64,000 bases of DNA from Anaerolineales bacterium (GCA_020634855.1 JACKAU010000011.1:1-64000), one strand, 5' to 3'. Shown: positions 40,574 to 50,818, numbered from the stretch's first letter. Notes: a model not told the origin generated them from the sequence alone. Numbers and translations: made by a program.

Positions 40574-43500
40574 ATGATCAACATTTCTGGTTGCCTAATC
40601 GACGAGAAGATCCACGAAAGCGCCAATTCGCTCATTTATCGCGGACGACGCGAGACGGATAATCGACCGGTTATCCTGAAGGTTCAAAAGAAAGAGTACC
40701 CCTCGCCGGAGGAGATGGCTCGTTTCCGGTTGGAATATGAGATCACCCGCACCTTGAATTTGCCGGGCGTGTTTCGGCTGTATGGATTGGAGCATTATCG
40801 CAACGGCCTGGTGATGATTATGGAGGATTTGTCGGCGGAGTCGTTGAGCCACATCCTGCAAACAGGCCCGCTGTCGCTGTCCGATTTTCTGGAGGCTGCG
40901 ATTAAGATCGCGACGATATTGGGCCAGATTCACCAACAGCATGTGATGCATAAGGATATCAATCCCTCCAATATTGTGGCGATTCTGCCCAACGGAGCCT
41001 GGGAATTCAAAGTCATCGATTTTGGTCTGGCCACGGTTCTGTCACGCGAAACGCCCAATGTGCGCAACCCGAATATTTTGGAAGGCACGCTGCCCTATAT
41101 GTCGCCGGAGCAGACCGGCCGTATGAATCGGGCCGTTGATTACCGCACCGATTTTTACTCGCTGGGCATCACCTTCTACGAACTGCTCACCGGCCAACTG
41201 CCGTTTCAAAGCCGGGACGCGATGGAGTTGGTTCACAGCCACATCGCCCGCCGCCCGATCCCACCCCACGAGCTGCAACCGGCTGTGCCGGAGATTATTT
41301 CCAATATTGTGATGAAACTGCTGGCCAAAACCGCCGAAGATCGGTACCAGAGCGCCTACGGCTTAATCAGCGATCTGGAGCGCTGCCTGACCCAATTCGA
41401 GCGGGAAGGCCGGATCGATCCGTTTCCGCTGGGCCGGCACGATCTGACCGACAGATTCCAAATCCCGCAAAAATTGTACGGCCGGGAAGAGGAGAGCGCC
41501 TTTATTACCGCCGCGTTCGAGCGGGTTAGTCAGGGCGCAACCGAACTGCTGCTGGTCTCCGGGTATTCCGGCATCGGCAAAACGGCCCTCATCCAAGAGC
41601 TGCATAAGCCGCTGGTGGCCCAGCGCGGCTATTTTATCGGCGGCAAGTTCAACCAACTCCAACGGAATATCCCCTATCACGCCCTTATTCAAGCCTTTCA
41701 AGAGTTAATCCGGCAGATCCTGACCGAAAGCGAAGCCCAACTAAACGGCTGGCGCGACCAACTACAGACCGCGCTCGGCCCCAACGGCCAGGTTATCATC
41801 GAGGTCATTCCGGAGGTCGGTCTCATTATCGGCCCGCAGCCGGCCGTGCCGGAACTGCCGCCGTCGGAGGCCCAGAACCGGTTCAATCTCGTCTTTCAAA
41901 ATTTTGTGCGCGTGTTTGCCCAACTCGAGCACCCGTTGGTGGTTTTTCTCGATGATTTGCAGTGGGCCGACTCGACCACGCTGGGTCTGATCAAACTGCT
42001 CGTGACCGATCCCGACACCCACCATTTGCTGTTGATCGGCGCCTACCGCAGCAACGAGATCGACGCCGGCCACCCGCTGAATTTAACGCTTAAGGAACTC
42101 CGCCAAACCGAGCAGCCCATATCTGAAATCTCACTCTTGCCGCTTAACCTGCTCCATGTGACCAACCTAATCAGCGATACTTTGAACAGCTCGCTCGACC
42201 GGGTCCAACCGCTGGCCGAACTGACGCTGGCCAAAACCAACGGCAATCCTTTTTTCGTCAACGAGTTTCTGACCTCACTTTATGAGGAGAACCGGCTGTT
42301 CTTTGTCCCGCCCACCGCTGAGGCCGGCGATCAGGCCGGCTGGCAGTGGGATATCAGCCAACTGCGGCAGATGAGCATTACCGACAATGTGGTTGAACTG
42401 ATGGCGGCCAAAATTCAGAAACTGGCGGAAGCCACCCAACACGTTTTGGAATTGGCCGCCTGTATCGGCAGTAAGTTTGATTTAGAGACCTTGTCTATTG
42501 TCCATGAGAAATCGGCGGCCCAGACGGCAACTGATCTATGGCCGGCTATCCAAGAGGGCTTAATTGTGCCGCTCGATGACCATTATCTGCTGGCCGGCTT
42601 TGGCGACCAAACGGCATCGGAAACGGAGACTACGCTGAGCGACCCGGCCCTGCCCAAATCGATCACCTACAAATTTCTCCATGACCGGGTGCAGCAAGCG
42701 GCGTACTCCCTTATTCCTGAAGCCAACAAACAGGCGGTCCATCGCCGCATTGGGCAGTTAATGCTGCAAAATACGCCGGCGGCGGATATCGGCGAGCACG
42801 TGTTCGATATCGTCAACCAGCTTAATTTAGGGGCAGCCCTGGTTACTGAGCCGGAAGCGAAAAAACAGTTGGCCGAACTGAACCTGCGGGCCGGCCAAAA
42901 AGCCCACGCGGCCACCGCCTACGAGCCGGCCCTGACCTATCTGACCCACGGCATCGACCTACTGGATGAACATCGCTGGCAAACCGATTATGATCTTATG
43001 CTGGGCCTACACGTGGCCGCCGTGGAAAGCGCCTACTTCAGCGGTAACTTCTATCGAATGCAAACCCTATCCGCCGTGGTTCTGCATAACGCGCGCTCGC
43101 TGTTGGATAAAGTTAGTATTTACGAAATTAGAATTCTCTATTACACGGCTCAAAATGAGCCACTCAAAGCCCTGGCTGTGGCCCGCGAGGTGTTGGACAT
43201 GTTGGGGGTATCGCTGCCGGAGCAGGCGGGGCAGTTGCAGGTGGCCAAATCATTGGCTTCCACCCGGCTAAGTCACCTCCGCTTGAGCATCGATGATCTG
43301 TATCACTTGCCGGAGATGACCGATCCCCACCAACTGGCCACGATGCGGGTGCTGATGCGGACGGTTTCGGCGGCTTACATTGCCGGGCCGGAGTTGTTCC
43401 CGTTCATTGTGTTCAATATGGTCCGATTATCGGTACAGTACGGCAATTCGGCCCTGTCGGCCTTTGGGTATATGACTTACGGCTTGATTCTATGCGCGGG

Positions 43501-46288
43501 CGTGGGCTTTATCGATTACGGCTACAATCTGGGCGAATTCGCCCTGAGACTGATGGATAAGTTTCAGGCCAAAGATCTCAAAGCCAAACTAATTGTGGCC
43601 TTCAATGTGCCGATTAAACATTGGAAGGCCCATATTCGAGAAACCCTGGCCCCCTTCCAGGAAGGCTACCAAAGCGGTCTGGAAACCGGCGACATCGAGT
43701 ACGCCTGCCACAACGGTATGTACTACGCCAACTATCTATTCGCCGTGGGCGAGCCGCTGGCTGAGGTCGCGCCGCAACAGGCTCAATATTTAGCGGTGAT
43801 GAAAAAGTTCAAGCAGGAGTTTCATCTCACCTACACCCAAATCTGGCACCAACTGGCTTTGAACCTGTTGGGGCAGGCGTCTAACCCAATCCAATTGACT
43901 GGATCGGCGTTTGACGAGACGGCCCGCCTGCCGGAGCTGATCGCTACCAATAACCAAACGGCCCTGTTCTGCACCTATCTGGCGAAAACAATGCTGGCCT
44001 TTCTGTTTGGCGATCCGGCCCAAGCGGTAGCCAACGCTAAATTGGCCGAACCCCACGAACAGGCCGTGCTGGGATCGATCAACGTGGCCGAGCACAAGTA
44101 TTACCAGTCGCTGGCCTTGCTAGCGCACTACGCCCAGGCTAAAGGCGCCGACCGCCCCCGTTACCTGAGCACCGTGCGCTTAAACCAACGCAAAATGCGG
44201 AAATGGGCCAAGCATGCCCCCATGAACTATCAGCACAAGCACGATCTGGTCGCGGCGGAATTGGCCCGCGTAACCGGCGATATGGCCAAAGCGTTCGAGT
44301 ATTACGATAAAGCCATTGCCGGAGCCAGAGCCAATGATTATACCAACGATTTAGCCGTGGCCCACGAGCTAGCCGCCCGATTCTATCTGAGCCAGGGCAA
44401 AACCAAAATCGCCCACAGTTACCTGCTCGATGCCCGGCATGCCTACTTGCGGTGGGGCGCGACGGCCAAAGTCAATGATTTGGATCAGACCTACCCCGAT
44501 TTGTTGACTCGCGGGCCGATAGGGGCATCCTCGACGATTGATACGACCCCGGTTTTAAACGTAACACCGACCGGATCGGACGGCCAACGGGCCAGTATTT
44601 TGGATGTGGGCGCGGTGATCAAAGCGGCGCAAGCCATCTCCGGCGAAATTGTGCTGAGCCGGCTGCTCAGACGCCTGATGGAAATCGTCATCGAAAACGC
44701 CGGCGCCCAGCACGGCTTTCTGATTTTGGAGCAAAACGACCAATTGGTCATCGAAGCCGAAAGCGACGCCGAAAGCGCCGAGGTCAAAGTATTACAGGCC
44801 AGTCCCGTTACCGCACAAGCCGACCGTTTGGCTGTGTCTATTGTCTATTATGTGGCCCGAACCAAAGAAAGCGTGATGCTCGATGATGCCGCGCGGGCGG
44901 AAAATTTTGCCCAAGACAGTTACATCAAAACCGGCCGGCCCAAATCGATCCTGTGTATGCCGCTCACCCACCAGGGCGAACTGAGTGGGATTCTCTATCT
45001 AGAGAATAACTTAACGACCAAAGCGTTCACTCCGGAGCGCATCGAGGTCCTCCAATTTCTATCGACCCAAATCGCTATCTCCATTGAGAACGCGGTTTTG
45101 TACGATGACCTTAAAAAAGCCGAAGCCGAAATACGGCGCAGCGAAGAATATTTCCGGGCGATGATCGAAAATGCGTCCGACGTGATTACCATGTTAAATC
45201 GGGACGGCAAGGTTATTTATCAAAGCCCGGCTATCGAGCATATCCTGGGATACAAACCGTCAGATATTGTCGGCCACAATATGCTCGAATTCGTTCATCC
45301 TGACGATCAGCAGGCGATTATCGACTCGTTGACCGGCCTGATTGAAACCGAACGCGATCCGGCTCCGATTGAGTTTCGGGCCAGAGATGGCCAGGGCCAG
45401 TGGCGTTATGTGGAAGCCATCGGCAACAATCAGCTCGACAATCCGAGCGTCGGCGGGATTGTGGTCAACGCCCGCGATATCACCGAACGTAAGCAGGCCG
45501 AACGCGAACGAGCCCAGTTTATGACCCTCCAGCGAGACCTGGCCCTGGCGAAAGATATCCAGCAAAGTCTGCTGCCGTCGTCACGGCCCGATTGGCCGCT
45601 CGACATTATCTGTTACAGCACGCCGGCCCGGGAAATGGGCGGCGATTTGTATGCCTACCATCATTTTGCCGCCGATACCGCCGACCCGGAAAAATTTGCC
45701 ATGGCCGTCGGCGATGTATCAGGCAAGGGCATGCCGGCCGCGCTGTTGATGGCGGTGACGCTGGCCTCATTCCAATCCACGATCAGCCAGCATGTCTCGC
45801 CGGGCCAACTGCTGGGCCGGCTCGATCAAACGGTCGAAGGCTATACCGGCGGTACGCGCCAAAACTGCGCCATGATCTACGTTGAAATCAGCGTCAACCC
45901 GACCCCCAACCAACGGCCAGCAGCGATCCTGAAAGCCGCCAATGCCGGTTGTATCTCACCGATTATCCGCCGGCAGAACAATTCCGTCGAATGGGTTGAA
46001 GCCAGAGGGATGCCGTTGGGGGCGGGTCTGGGCGGTATTTTAGGCTACGGTGAAATCACAGTCTCGTTGGAGACCGGCGATTTGGTCATTTTAACCAGCG
46101 ACGGCGTGGTGGAAGCGCAAAACGGGTCTAAAGAGATGTTTGGGTTTGATCGATTGGAGGCGGCGGTGGCTCAAGGTCCCCAAACCAACGCTCAAGCGAT
46201 GCTCACCTATCTCATCGACACTATCAATCAATTTGTAGGGGACATCGAGCCTCATGACGATTTGACGATTGTTGTTGTGCAGATTTAA
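40574..46288 (+). CDS. Ser/Thr kinase-ATPase-GAF-PAS-SpoIIE phosphatase multidomain signalling protein
   Basis: A 1904-aa protein without signal peptide. Order: protein kinase domain (K36 in VILKVQK, catalytic HKDINPSN at 126-133, DFG at 149-151, SPEQTGRMN in the activation region); AAA-type ATPase (Walker A GYSGIGKT at 330-337, Walker B FLDDLQWADS at 458-467); helical TPR-like region to about 1310; GAF domain about 1345-1500; PAS domain about 1530-1640 (DVITMLNRDGKVIYQSPAIEHILGY); short coiled coil ending AKDIQQSLLPS; and a PP2C-type SpoIIE phosphatase to the end (EMGGDLYAY, GDVSGKGMPAALL, LTSDGVVEA, PHDDLTIVVV). Similar kinase-ATPase-GAF chains usually end in a histidine kinase; here a serine phosphatase replaces it. 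The glycine-rich loop of the kinase is degenerate. The next gene is a receiver-kinase, probably in the same pathway. Confidence 0.92.
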   Translation: MINISGCLIDEKIHESANSLIYRGRRETDNRPVILKVQKKEYPSPEEMARFRLEYEITRTLNLPGVFRLYGLEHYRNGLVMIMEDLSAESLSHILQTGPLSLSDFLEAAIKIATILGQIHQQHVMHKDINPSNIVAILPNGAWEFKVIDFGLATVLSRETPNVRNPNILEGTLPYMSPEQTGRMNRAVDYRTDFYSLGITFYELLTGQLPFQSRDAMELVHSHIARRPIPPHELQPAVPEIISNIVMKLLAKTAEDRYQSAYGLISDLERCLTQFEREGRIDPFPLGRHDLTDRFQIPQKLYGREEESAFITAAFERVSQGATELLLVSGYSGIGKTALIQELHKPLVAQRGYFIGGKFNQLQRNIPYHALIQAFQELIRQILTESEAQLNGWRDQLQTALGPNGQVIIEVIPEVGLIIGPQPAVPELPPSEAQNRFNLVFQNFVRVFAQLEHPLVVFLDDLQWADSTTLGLIKLLVTDPDTHHLLLIGAYRSNEIDAGHPLNLTLKELRQTEQPISEISLLPLNLLHVTNLISDTLNSSLDRVQPLAELTLAKTNGNPFFVNEFLTSLYEENRLFFVPPTAEAGDQAGWQWDISQLRQMSITDNVVELMAAKIQKLAEATQHVLELAACIGSKFDLETLSIVHEKSAAQTATDLWPAIQEGLIVPLDDHYLLAGFGDQTASETETTLSDPALPKSITYKFLHDRVQQAAYSLIPEANKQAVHRRIGQLMLQNTPAADIGEHVFDIVNQLNLGAALVTEPEAKKQLAELNLRAGQKAHAATAYEPALTYLTHGIDLLDEHRWQTDYDLMLGLHVAAVESAYFSGNFYRMQTLSAVVLHNARSLLDKVSIYEIRILYYTAQNEPLKALAVAREVLDMLGVSLPEQAGQLQVAKSLASTRLSHLRLSIDDLYHLPEMTDPHQLATMRVLMRTVSAAYIAGPELFPFIVFNMVRLSVQYGNSALSAFGYMTYGLILCAGVGFIDYGYNLGEFALRLMDKFQAKDLKAKLIVAFNVPIKHWKAHIRETLAPFQEGYQSGLETGDIEYACHNGMYYANYLFAVGEPLAEVAPQQAQYLAVMKKFKQEFHLTYTQIWHQLALNLLGQASNPIQLTGSAFDETARLPELIATNNQTALFCTYLAKTMLAFLFGDPAQAVANAKLAEPHEQAVLGSINVAEHKYYQSLALLAHYAQAKGADRPRYLSTVRLNQRKMRKWAKHAPMNYQHKHDLVAAELARVTGDMAKAFEYYDKAIAGARANDYTNDLAVAHELAARFYLSQGKTKIAHSYLLDARHAYLRWGATAKVNDLDQTYPDLLTRGPIGASSTIDTTPVLNVTPTGSDGQRASILDVGAVIKAAQAISGEIVLSRLLRRLMEIVIENAGAQHGFLILEQNDQLVIEAESDAESAEVKVLQASPVTAQADRLAVSIVYYVARTKESVMLDDAARAENFAQDSYIKTGRPKSILCMPLTHQGELSGILYLENNLTTKAFTPERIEVLQFLSTQIAISIENAVLYDDLKKAEAEIRRSEEYFRAMIENASDVITMLNRDGKVIYQSPAIEHILGYKPSDIVGHNMLEFVHPDDQQAIIDSLTGLIETERDPAPIEFRARDGQGQWRYVEAIGNNQLDNPSVGGIVVNARDITERKQAERERAQFMTLQRDLALAKDIQQSLLPSSRPDWPLDIICYSTPAREMGGDLYAYHHFAADTADPEKFAMAVGDVSGKGMPAALLMAVTLASFQSTISQHVSPGQLLGRLDQTVEGYTGGTRQNCAMIYVEISVNPTPNQRPAAILKAANAGCISPIIRRQNNSVEWVEARGMPLGAGLGGILGYGEITVSLETGDLVILTSDGVVEAQNGSKEMFGFDRLEAAVAQGPQTNAQAMLTYLIDTINQFVGDIEPHDDLTIVVVQI

Positions 46289-46361
46289 CTGGTAAAATGG
46301 TAAATAAGCGTTTAAGCTGGTCGCTTACAACCCGTAACTCTTTCAATTAACGAGCAAGTTA

Positions 46362-47513
46362 ATGACCGTTAAAATCCTGGTTGCTGATGATGTAAGAGAT
46401 TTTCATAATTTGATTCTAGGCGTTTTTCAGCAACAAATTCGAGCCGGTGAATATGAGTTCATTTTTGCCCTGGATGGGCAGGAAGCGTTGGATCGACTAC
46501 AAACCGATCCAGTCATCGATATTTTTTTGGTCGATATTTTTATGCCAAAAATCGATGGTTTGACCTTATTGCTTAAATTACAGCAGCCGGAATTTGAACA
46601 TAATCCGGCGCTCACTTCCATTGTTATTTCCGCCTACAACGATCTTAAAAATATTCGAAAGGCTATGAACGCCATGGCCTTTGACTTTTTAACCAAACCC
46701 ACCAACATCGATGATTTAAGAATTACCATTAAAAAAGCCGCCCGTCAATCCCAGCGGATTAAGGAAAGTATCGCCAGATATAATCTAGCCCAAGAAACAC
46801 TGCGCCAGGCCAACGAGGAACTGGAACTGCGCATAAAAGAGCGTACCGCCGAACTAGATGCCTTTGCTCAAACAGCGGCCCACGATCTCAAAGCGCCACT
46901 AGGCAACGTGGTCGGTTACATCGAGTTTCTGGAGGCTTATTTCGCTAATCTAGCCTCGGAAGAGGTGGTCGATATTCTGCACAAGATCAAAACGTCGGGC
47001 CAGAAGGGGATCAAAATTGTCGATGAGCTGCTGCTGCTGGCCGGTATCGGCAAGGCTAGCGTAAAAATAACGCCGGTCGATATGGATACAGTCATTGAGC
47101 AAGTTATGTATGAATTGACGCTGACCATCGAACAATATAAAGCCAAGATTTCTGTCCCTAACACCTGGCCAGCCCCGTTGGGATATGCGCCTTGGTTGGA
47201 AGTCGTTTGGACCAATTTTATTACTAACGGCCTAAAATATGGCGGTCGTCCACCTATCCTAGAGTTAGGCTATACCTTATCATCCCCTAACTTCATCCGC
47301 TTTTGGATTAAAGACAACGGCGGCGGCCTGACCAAAGAAAATCAGCGCGACGTTTTCACCGAATTCACCCGCTTGGACGAGACCGACGTACAAGGCCACG
47401 GCCTTGGTCTGGCAACCGTGCGGCGTATTATCGAAAAGCTGGATGGCGACGTGGGGGTTGACAGTGCGCCCGGCCAAGGCAGCACTTTTTACTTTACGCT
47501 GCCCAGCGCTTAA
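46362..47513 (+). CDS. Receiver domain-histidine kinase
   Basis: A 383-aa cytoplasmic two-component protein. The N-terminal receiver has ADDVRDF acidic residues at the start, phospho-acceptor Asp in FLVDIFMPKIDG near 60, and the conserved Lys in FLTKPTN near 110. A coiled coil (about 118-160) leads to the HisKA box FAQTAAHDLKAPLGNV with the phospho-His near 172. The ATPase domain has FITNGLKYGG (N box), KDNGGGLTKENQRDVF (G1), and GHGLGLATVRRI (G2). It lies 73 bases after the large kinase-phosphatase gene, so input from that protein through the receiver is plausible. No DNA-binding partner is nearby. Confidence 0.93.
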   Translation: MTVKILVADDVRDFHNLILGVFQQQIRAGEYEFIFALDGQEALDRLQTDPVIDIFLVDIFMPKIDGLTLLLKLQQPEFEHNPALTSIVISAYNDLKNIRKAMNAMAFDFLTKPTNIDDLRITIKKAARQSQRIKESIARYNLAQETLRQANEELELRIKERTAELDAFAQTAAHDLKAPLGNVVGYIEFLEAYFANLASEEVVDILHKIKTSGQKGIKIVDELLLLAGIGKASVKITPVDMDTVIEQVMYELTLTIEQYKAKISVPNTWPAPLGYAPWLEVVWTNFITNGLKYGGRPPILELGYTLSSPNFIRFWIKDNGGGLTKENQRDVFTEFTRLDETDVQGHGLGLATVRRIIEKLDGDVGVDSAPGQGSTFYFTLPSA

Positions 47514-47521
47514 ACAAAGCA

Positions 47522-47550
47522 TTGCTTGGAAAGCCGGGCAATGCTATACT
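47522..47550 (+). promoter_or_regulatory. Candidate folD promoter
   Basis: TTGCTT (47522-47527), 17-bp spacer and TATACT (47545-47550). The -35 match is weak. It overlaps the hairpin AGCATTGC/GCAATGCT that follows the histidine kinase gene. Confidence 0.4.
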
Positions 47551-47614
47551 CTGCCCTCTAAAACAGCACCCGATTTATCAACTCAAATTTAGATCTTAGC
47601 CAAGGAGTTCAGCT

Positions 47615-48493
47615 ATGTCAGCCCAAATTATTGACGGCAAAGCTATTGCCGCGACCATTCGCGGCGAAATCAAAGCCGAAGTTGACGCCATGCAAACCCG
47701 CTACAGCCAGGTACCGGGACTGGCGACCGTGTTAGTCGGCGAACGAAAAGACTCGCAAACATATGTCCGAATGAAAAAGAAAGCTTGCGCCGAAGTGGGG
47801 ATAGCCTCCTTCAGTCACGATCTCCCGGCCGATATCAGCCAGGCCGATCTGCTAAAGGTAGTCCAGGACCTCAACGCTCATCCTGAGGTCAACGGTATTT
47901 TGGTTCAACTGCCGCTACCGGATCACATCAATGAGGAGGAAATTCTCAGCGCGATCAGTCTGACCAAGGATGTCGATGGCTTTCACCCGATCAACATCGG
48001 CCGCCTGTCGATGAAGCGGCGCGCTCCGCTCTTTGTACCTTGCACTCCCAAAGGCTGCATCGAGCTACTTGACCGCAGCGGGGTCGAGATTGAGGGGCGG
48101 CGAGCTGTGGTTTTGGGCCGCAGCAACATTGTGGGCCTGCCGGTGGCCATGCTGCTGCTGCACCGCAACGCCACCTTGACTATCTGCCATTCCCGCACCC
48201 AAAACTTGCCGCAAATCGTCCGCGAGGCCGATATTTTGATCGCCGCTGTGGGCCGGCCTGAAATGGTTAAGGGTGATTGGATCAAACCAGGGGCGGTGGT
48301 GATCGATGTGGGCATGAACGCCGTCGATGATCCGGCGGCGGCCAAGGGGTATCGATTGGTGGGCGACGTGGCTTTTGATGAGGCCAGGGAAGTGGCGTCG
48401 GCCATCACTCCCGTGCCTGGCGGCGTCGGGCCGATGACGATTGCCATGCTGCTGCGGAACACGCTCGATGGGGCTAAACGGACGTTGGAGTAG
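47615..48493 (+). CDS. folD: Methylene-THF dehydrogenase/methenyl-THF cyclohydrolase FolD
   Basis: A 292-aa bifunctional enzyme of one-carbon metabolism, oxidising 5,10-methylene-THF with NADP and hydrolysing the methenyl product. Motifs: VGERKDSQTYVRMKKKACAEVGI (in parts near 44-65, with the catalytic Lys), GILVQLPLPDHI near 94, DVDGFHPINIGRL near 119, VVLGRSNIVGLPVAMLL near 165 (NADP-binding) and the C-terminal TPVPGGVGPMTIAMLL. AAGGAG precedes the ATG by about 8 bases. Confidence 0.97.
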   Translation: MSAQIIDGKAIAATIRGEIKAEVDAMQTRYSQVPGLATVLVGERKDSQTYVRMKKKACAEVGIASFSHDLPADISQADLLKVVQDLNAHPEVNGILVQLPLPDHINEEEILSAISLTKDVDGFHPINIGRLSMKRRAPLFVPCTPKGCIELLDRSGVEIEGRRAVVLGRSNIVGLPVAMLLLHRNATLTICHSRTQNLPQIVREADILIAAVGRPEMVKGDWIKPGAVVIDVGMNAVDDPAAAKGYRLVGDVAFDEAREVASAITPVPGGVGPMTIAMLLRNTLDGAKRTLE

Positions 48494-48505
48494 AAGGGGG
48501 TAATT

Positions 48506-48552
48506 GGTAATTAGTAATTGGTAATTTAGTCCCTCCCCAATTACTAATTACC
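48506..48552. repeat. Heptamer-type repeat forming a 16-bp perfect hairpin
   Basis: GGTAATTAGTAATTGG (48506-48521) and CCAATTACTAATTACC (48537-48552) are exact complements built from TAATTGG/TAATTAG heptamers. It begins 13 bases after the folD stop; no T-run follows. Confidence 0.8.
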
Positions 48553-48595
48553 GGGCAATAGGTCCACTGAATGGAATAAAAGAATGTGGAAAAAT

Positions 48596-48663
48596 AGCCA
48601 CGAATGACACGAATGTTCACGAATTCATCATTACATTAGTGTTAATTCGTGCAATTCGTGGCT
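48596..48663. repeat. Imperfect palindrome (AGCCACGAATGACACGAAT family)
   Basis: AGCCACGAAT and ATTCGTGGCT are exact complements at the two ends, with inner GACACGAATG and AATTCGTGCAATTCG partly pairing. Same style as 26322-26426. It lies between folD and rny, which converge. Confidence 0.75.
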
Positions 48664-48716
48664 CAAAAATACTTTTCCCGTTAGGTAGTTACAACGTCAA
48701 TTGTAACTTTGTGCAT

Positions 48717-50249
48717 TTACTTAGCGTAATCCACGGCCCGGGTTTCGCGGATGACCGTGACCTTGATCTGGCCGGGATATTGGAGATTCTCCTCCACCTG
48801 GCGGGCGATATCTTTTGACATTTTGATGGCTTCGTAATCGTCCACCTCTTCGGGTCGGACGATGATCCGCACTTCGCGCCCGGCCTGAATGGCAAAGGCT
48901 TCCTCAACCCCTTTGAACGAGTGGGCCACCTCTTCCAGGGCTTTGATGCGCTTCACGTAATTCTCCAGACTCTCGCGCCGCGCGCCCGGTCGAGCGCCGG
49001 AAATGGCGTCGGCCACCTCTACGATGACCGCTTCCAGACACTCCTGCTCTACCTCGTGGTGATGAGAGGCGATACAGTTGACCACTTTGGCGCTCACACC
49101 ATACCGTTTAGCGATATCGGCCCCAATGACGGCGTGCGGCCCTTCGACTTCATGGTCAACGGCCTTGCCGATATCGTGCAACAGCGCGCCCTCGCGGGAG
49201 ACCTCAACATCGGCCCCCACCTCGTTGGCGATAATCACCGCTAACCGAGAGGCTTCAACCGCATGCTCGCGCTGGTTTTGCCCATAACTAGTTCGATACT
49301 GGAGACGGCCCAGCAGTTTGATGATCTCCGGATGGAGACGGCGAACTCCGGCATCATAAATAGCCTGTTCGCCAGCCTCTTTGATGGCCTGATCGACTTC
49401 CTCACGGGCTTTGATGACCAGCTTTTCGATACGGGCCGGGTGAATCCGGCCGTCGGTGATCAGACGACTCATCGCCAAACGCGCCACTTCCCGGCGAACC
49501 GGATCGAAGCCGCTCAGGATGATGGCTTCGGGGGTGTCGTCAACAATCACATCCACGCCCGTAGCATTTTCAAAGGCCCGAATATTGCGCCCTTGACGGC
49601 CGATAATCCGGCCTTTCATATCGTCGCTGGGCAACGGCACGGCCGAAACCACCGTTTCCGAAACCTGATCCGAGGCAACCCGCTGCATGGCCATGACGAT
49701 AATCTCACGGGCTTTACGGTCGGCCTCTTGCTTGATGTCCGCTTCCACCTGACGAGTAATCCGCGCCATGTCTTGTCTGGCGTCGGATTCAACCATTTTC
49801 AGCAACTCATCTTTGGCCTCATCGCGAGTCATCGCCGATATGCGTTCCAATTCAGCCAACCGTTGTTCATTGAGTTTGTCGATTTGGTTGGCTTTCCGAT
49901 CGATCTGGCTTTGCCGTTTATTTAAGACTCGTTCTTTTTTCTCGACCACATCTAGACGTTTATCCAAATTCTCTTGTCGGTTTTGTAACCTTTCTTCGAC
50001 TTTTTCAATTTCACGACGGCGGCGAGTAATCTCACCTTCGGCTTCATTACGAAGTTTTAGCGCTTCTTCTTTAGCCTGAACCCCGGTCTGTTTGGCCTGG
50101 ACATTAGCCTTCTCTACAATCTCCGCAGCGCGTTCATCGGCGGATTTCAGCTTCTTTTCAGTCGTGTAACGCTGGTAAAAGTAGCCAACAGCCCCTCCGA
50201 TAACGAGTGCGATCACAAAACCCAAGATGAAATATAGAATATTTCCCAT
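48717..50249 (-). CDS. rny: Ribonuclease Y
   Basis: A 510-aa membrane-anchored endoribonuclease that starts decay of many mRNAs. The N-terminal helix (about 3-23) is followed by a long charged coiled coil (30-200), a KH domain (IIGRQGRNIRAFENATGVDVIVDDTPE in parts, near 215-245) and an HD domain with the metal-binding HD pair in LLHDIGKAVDHE near 355, ending DYAK. AAGGAAA precedes the ATG by 6 bases. The length is usual for the family. Confidence 0.97.
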   Translation of the reverse strand: MGNILYFILGFVIALVIGGAVGYFYQRYTTEKKLKSADERAAEIVEKANVQAKQTGVQAKEEALKLRNEAEGEITRRRREIEKVEERLQNRQENLDKRLDVVEKKERVLNKRQSQIDRKANQIDKLNEQRLAELERISAMTRDEAKDELLKMVESDARQDMARITRQVEADIKQEADRKAREIIVMAMQRVASDQVSETVVSAVPLPSDDMKGRIIGRQGRNIRAFENATGVDVIVDDTPEAIILSGFDPVRREVARLAMSRLITDGRIHPARIEKLVIKAREEVDQAIKEAGEQAIYDAGVRRLHPEIIKLLGRLQYRTSYGQNQREHAVEASRLAVIIANEVGADVEVSREGALLHDIGKAVDHEVEGPHAVIGADIAKRYGVSAKVVNCIASHHHEVEQECLEAVIVEVADAISGARPGARRESLENYVKRIKALEEVAHSFKGVEEAFAIQAGREVRIIVRPEEVDDYEAIKMSKDIARQVEENLQYPGQIKVTVIRETRAVDYAK

Positions 50250-50818
50250 ATAGTTTCCTTTTCCGTTTCATCAATCAAAATGTATGACATCTGGCGCTGC
50301 ACCCTTAAAACAAAAAAAGCCGCAACGCAGGGCGTCACAGCTCGCAAATTCAAGGTAAGCTTAGAGAGTTGACCAGCGTTAGCCAGTCAACAATGTTATG
50401 TCAACTACTCGGTTAGACCAATAGCCAAAAAACCAAATAATGAAATTATCCGAACCTTAACGGTTAGGAGGTATTTGGTTGAAATTGAGTGAGAACAAGC
50501 CATTCTTGGAATAGAACGGTAAATTTTTTACCTAAACAGATAGATCCCACTCCTACATACTCAAACTAATCAGCAGTACCCCGGCGGAGTCGTACCGGTA
50601 GAATAAACGCCGGCCTGCTATCATCAAACTATGTTCCAAGCTACTGAATACCCGATTGAACCTGTGGGCTTAACCACAGTTAGTTCTAAGCTTTGCGACC
50701 AAGGATAAACTTGGTATTTCCTTAAATTTTTAGATGCTGTGACTTGTAATTGATCAAAAAGTAAATTAACAAGCGTTACTTATAAAAATAAATTATAAGT
50801 CCTAATTTATAATATTTT
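50250..50818. other. 569-bp non-coding gap between recA and rny
   Basis: No ORF supported. On the minus strand there is a TTGACA at 50399-50404 (weak -10 partner), a GTTGAC/GTCAAC hairpin at 50368-50391, a seven-T run after a GC-rich stretch at 50312-50335 that resembles a weak terminator about 65 nt before rny, and an ACTTATAA/TTATAAGT hairpin near 50778-50800 just after recA. A structured rny leader or a small RNA would fit, but I recognise no known RNA family. Confidence 0.5.

Noticed and set aside
47519..47547. Terminator after the histidine kinase gene
   Set aside because: The AGCATTGC/GCAATGCT stem is real but no T-run follows. It overlaps a better-supported promoter for folD.
50281..50640. 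6S RNA or tmRNA in the recA-rny gap
   Set aside because: I could not find the closing stems, the central bubble or the tRNA-like end needed for either; only short hairpins are seen.
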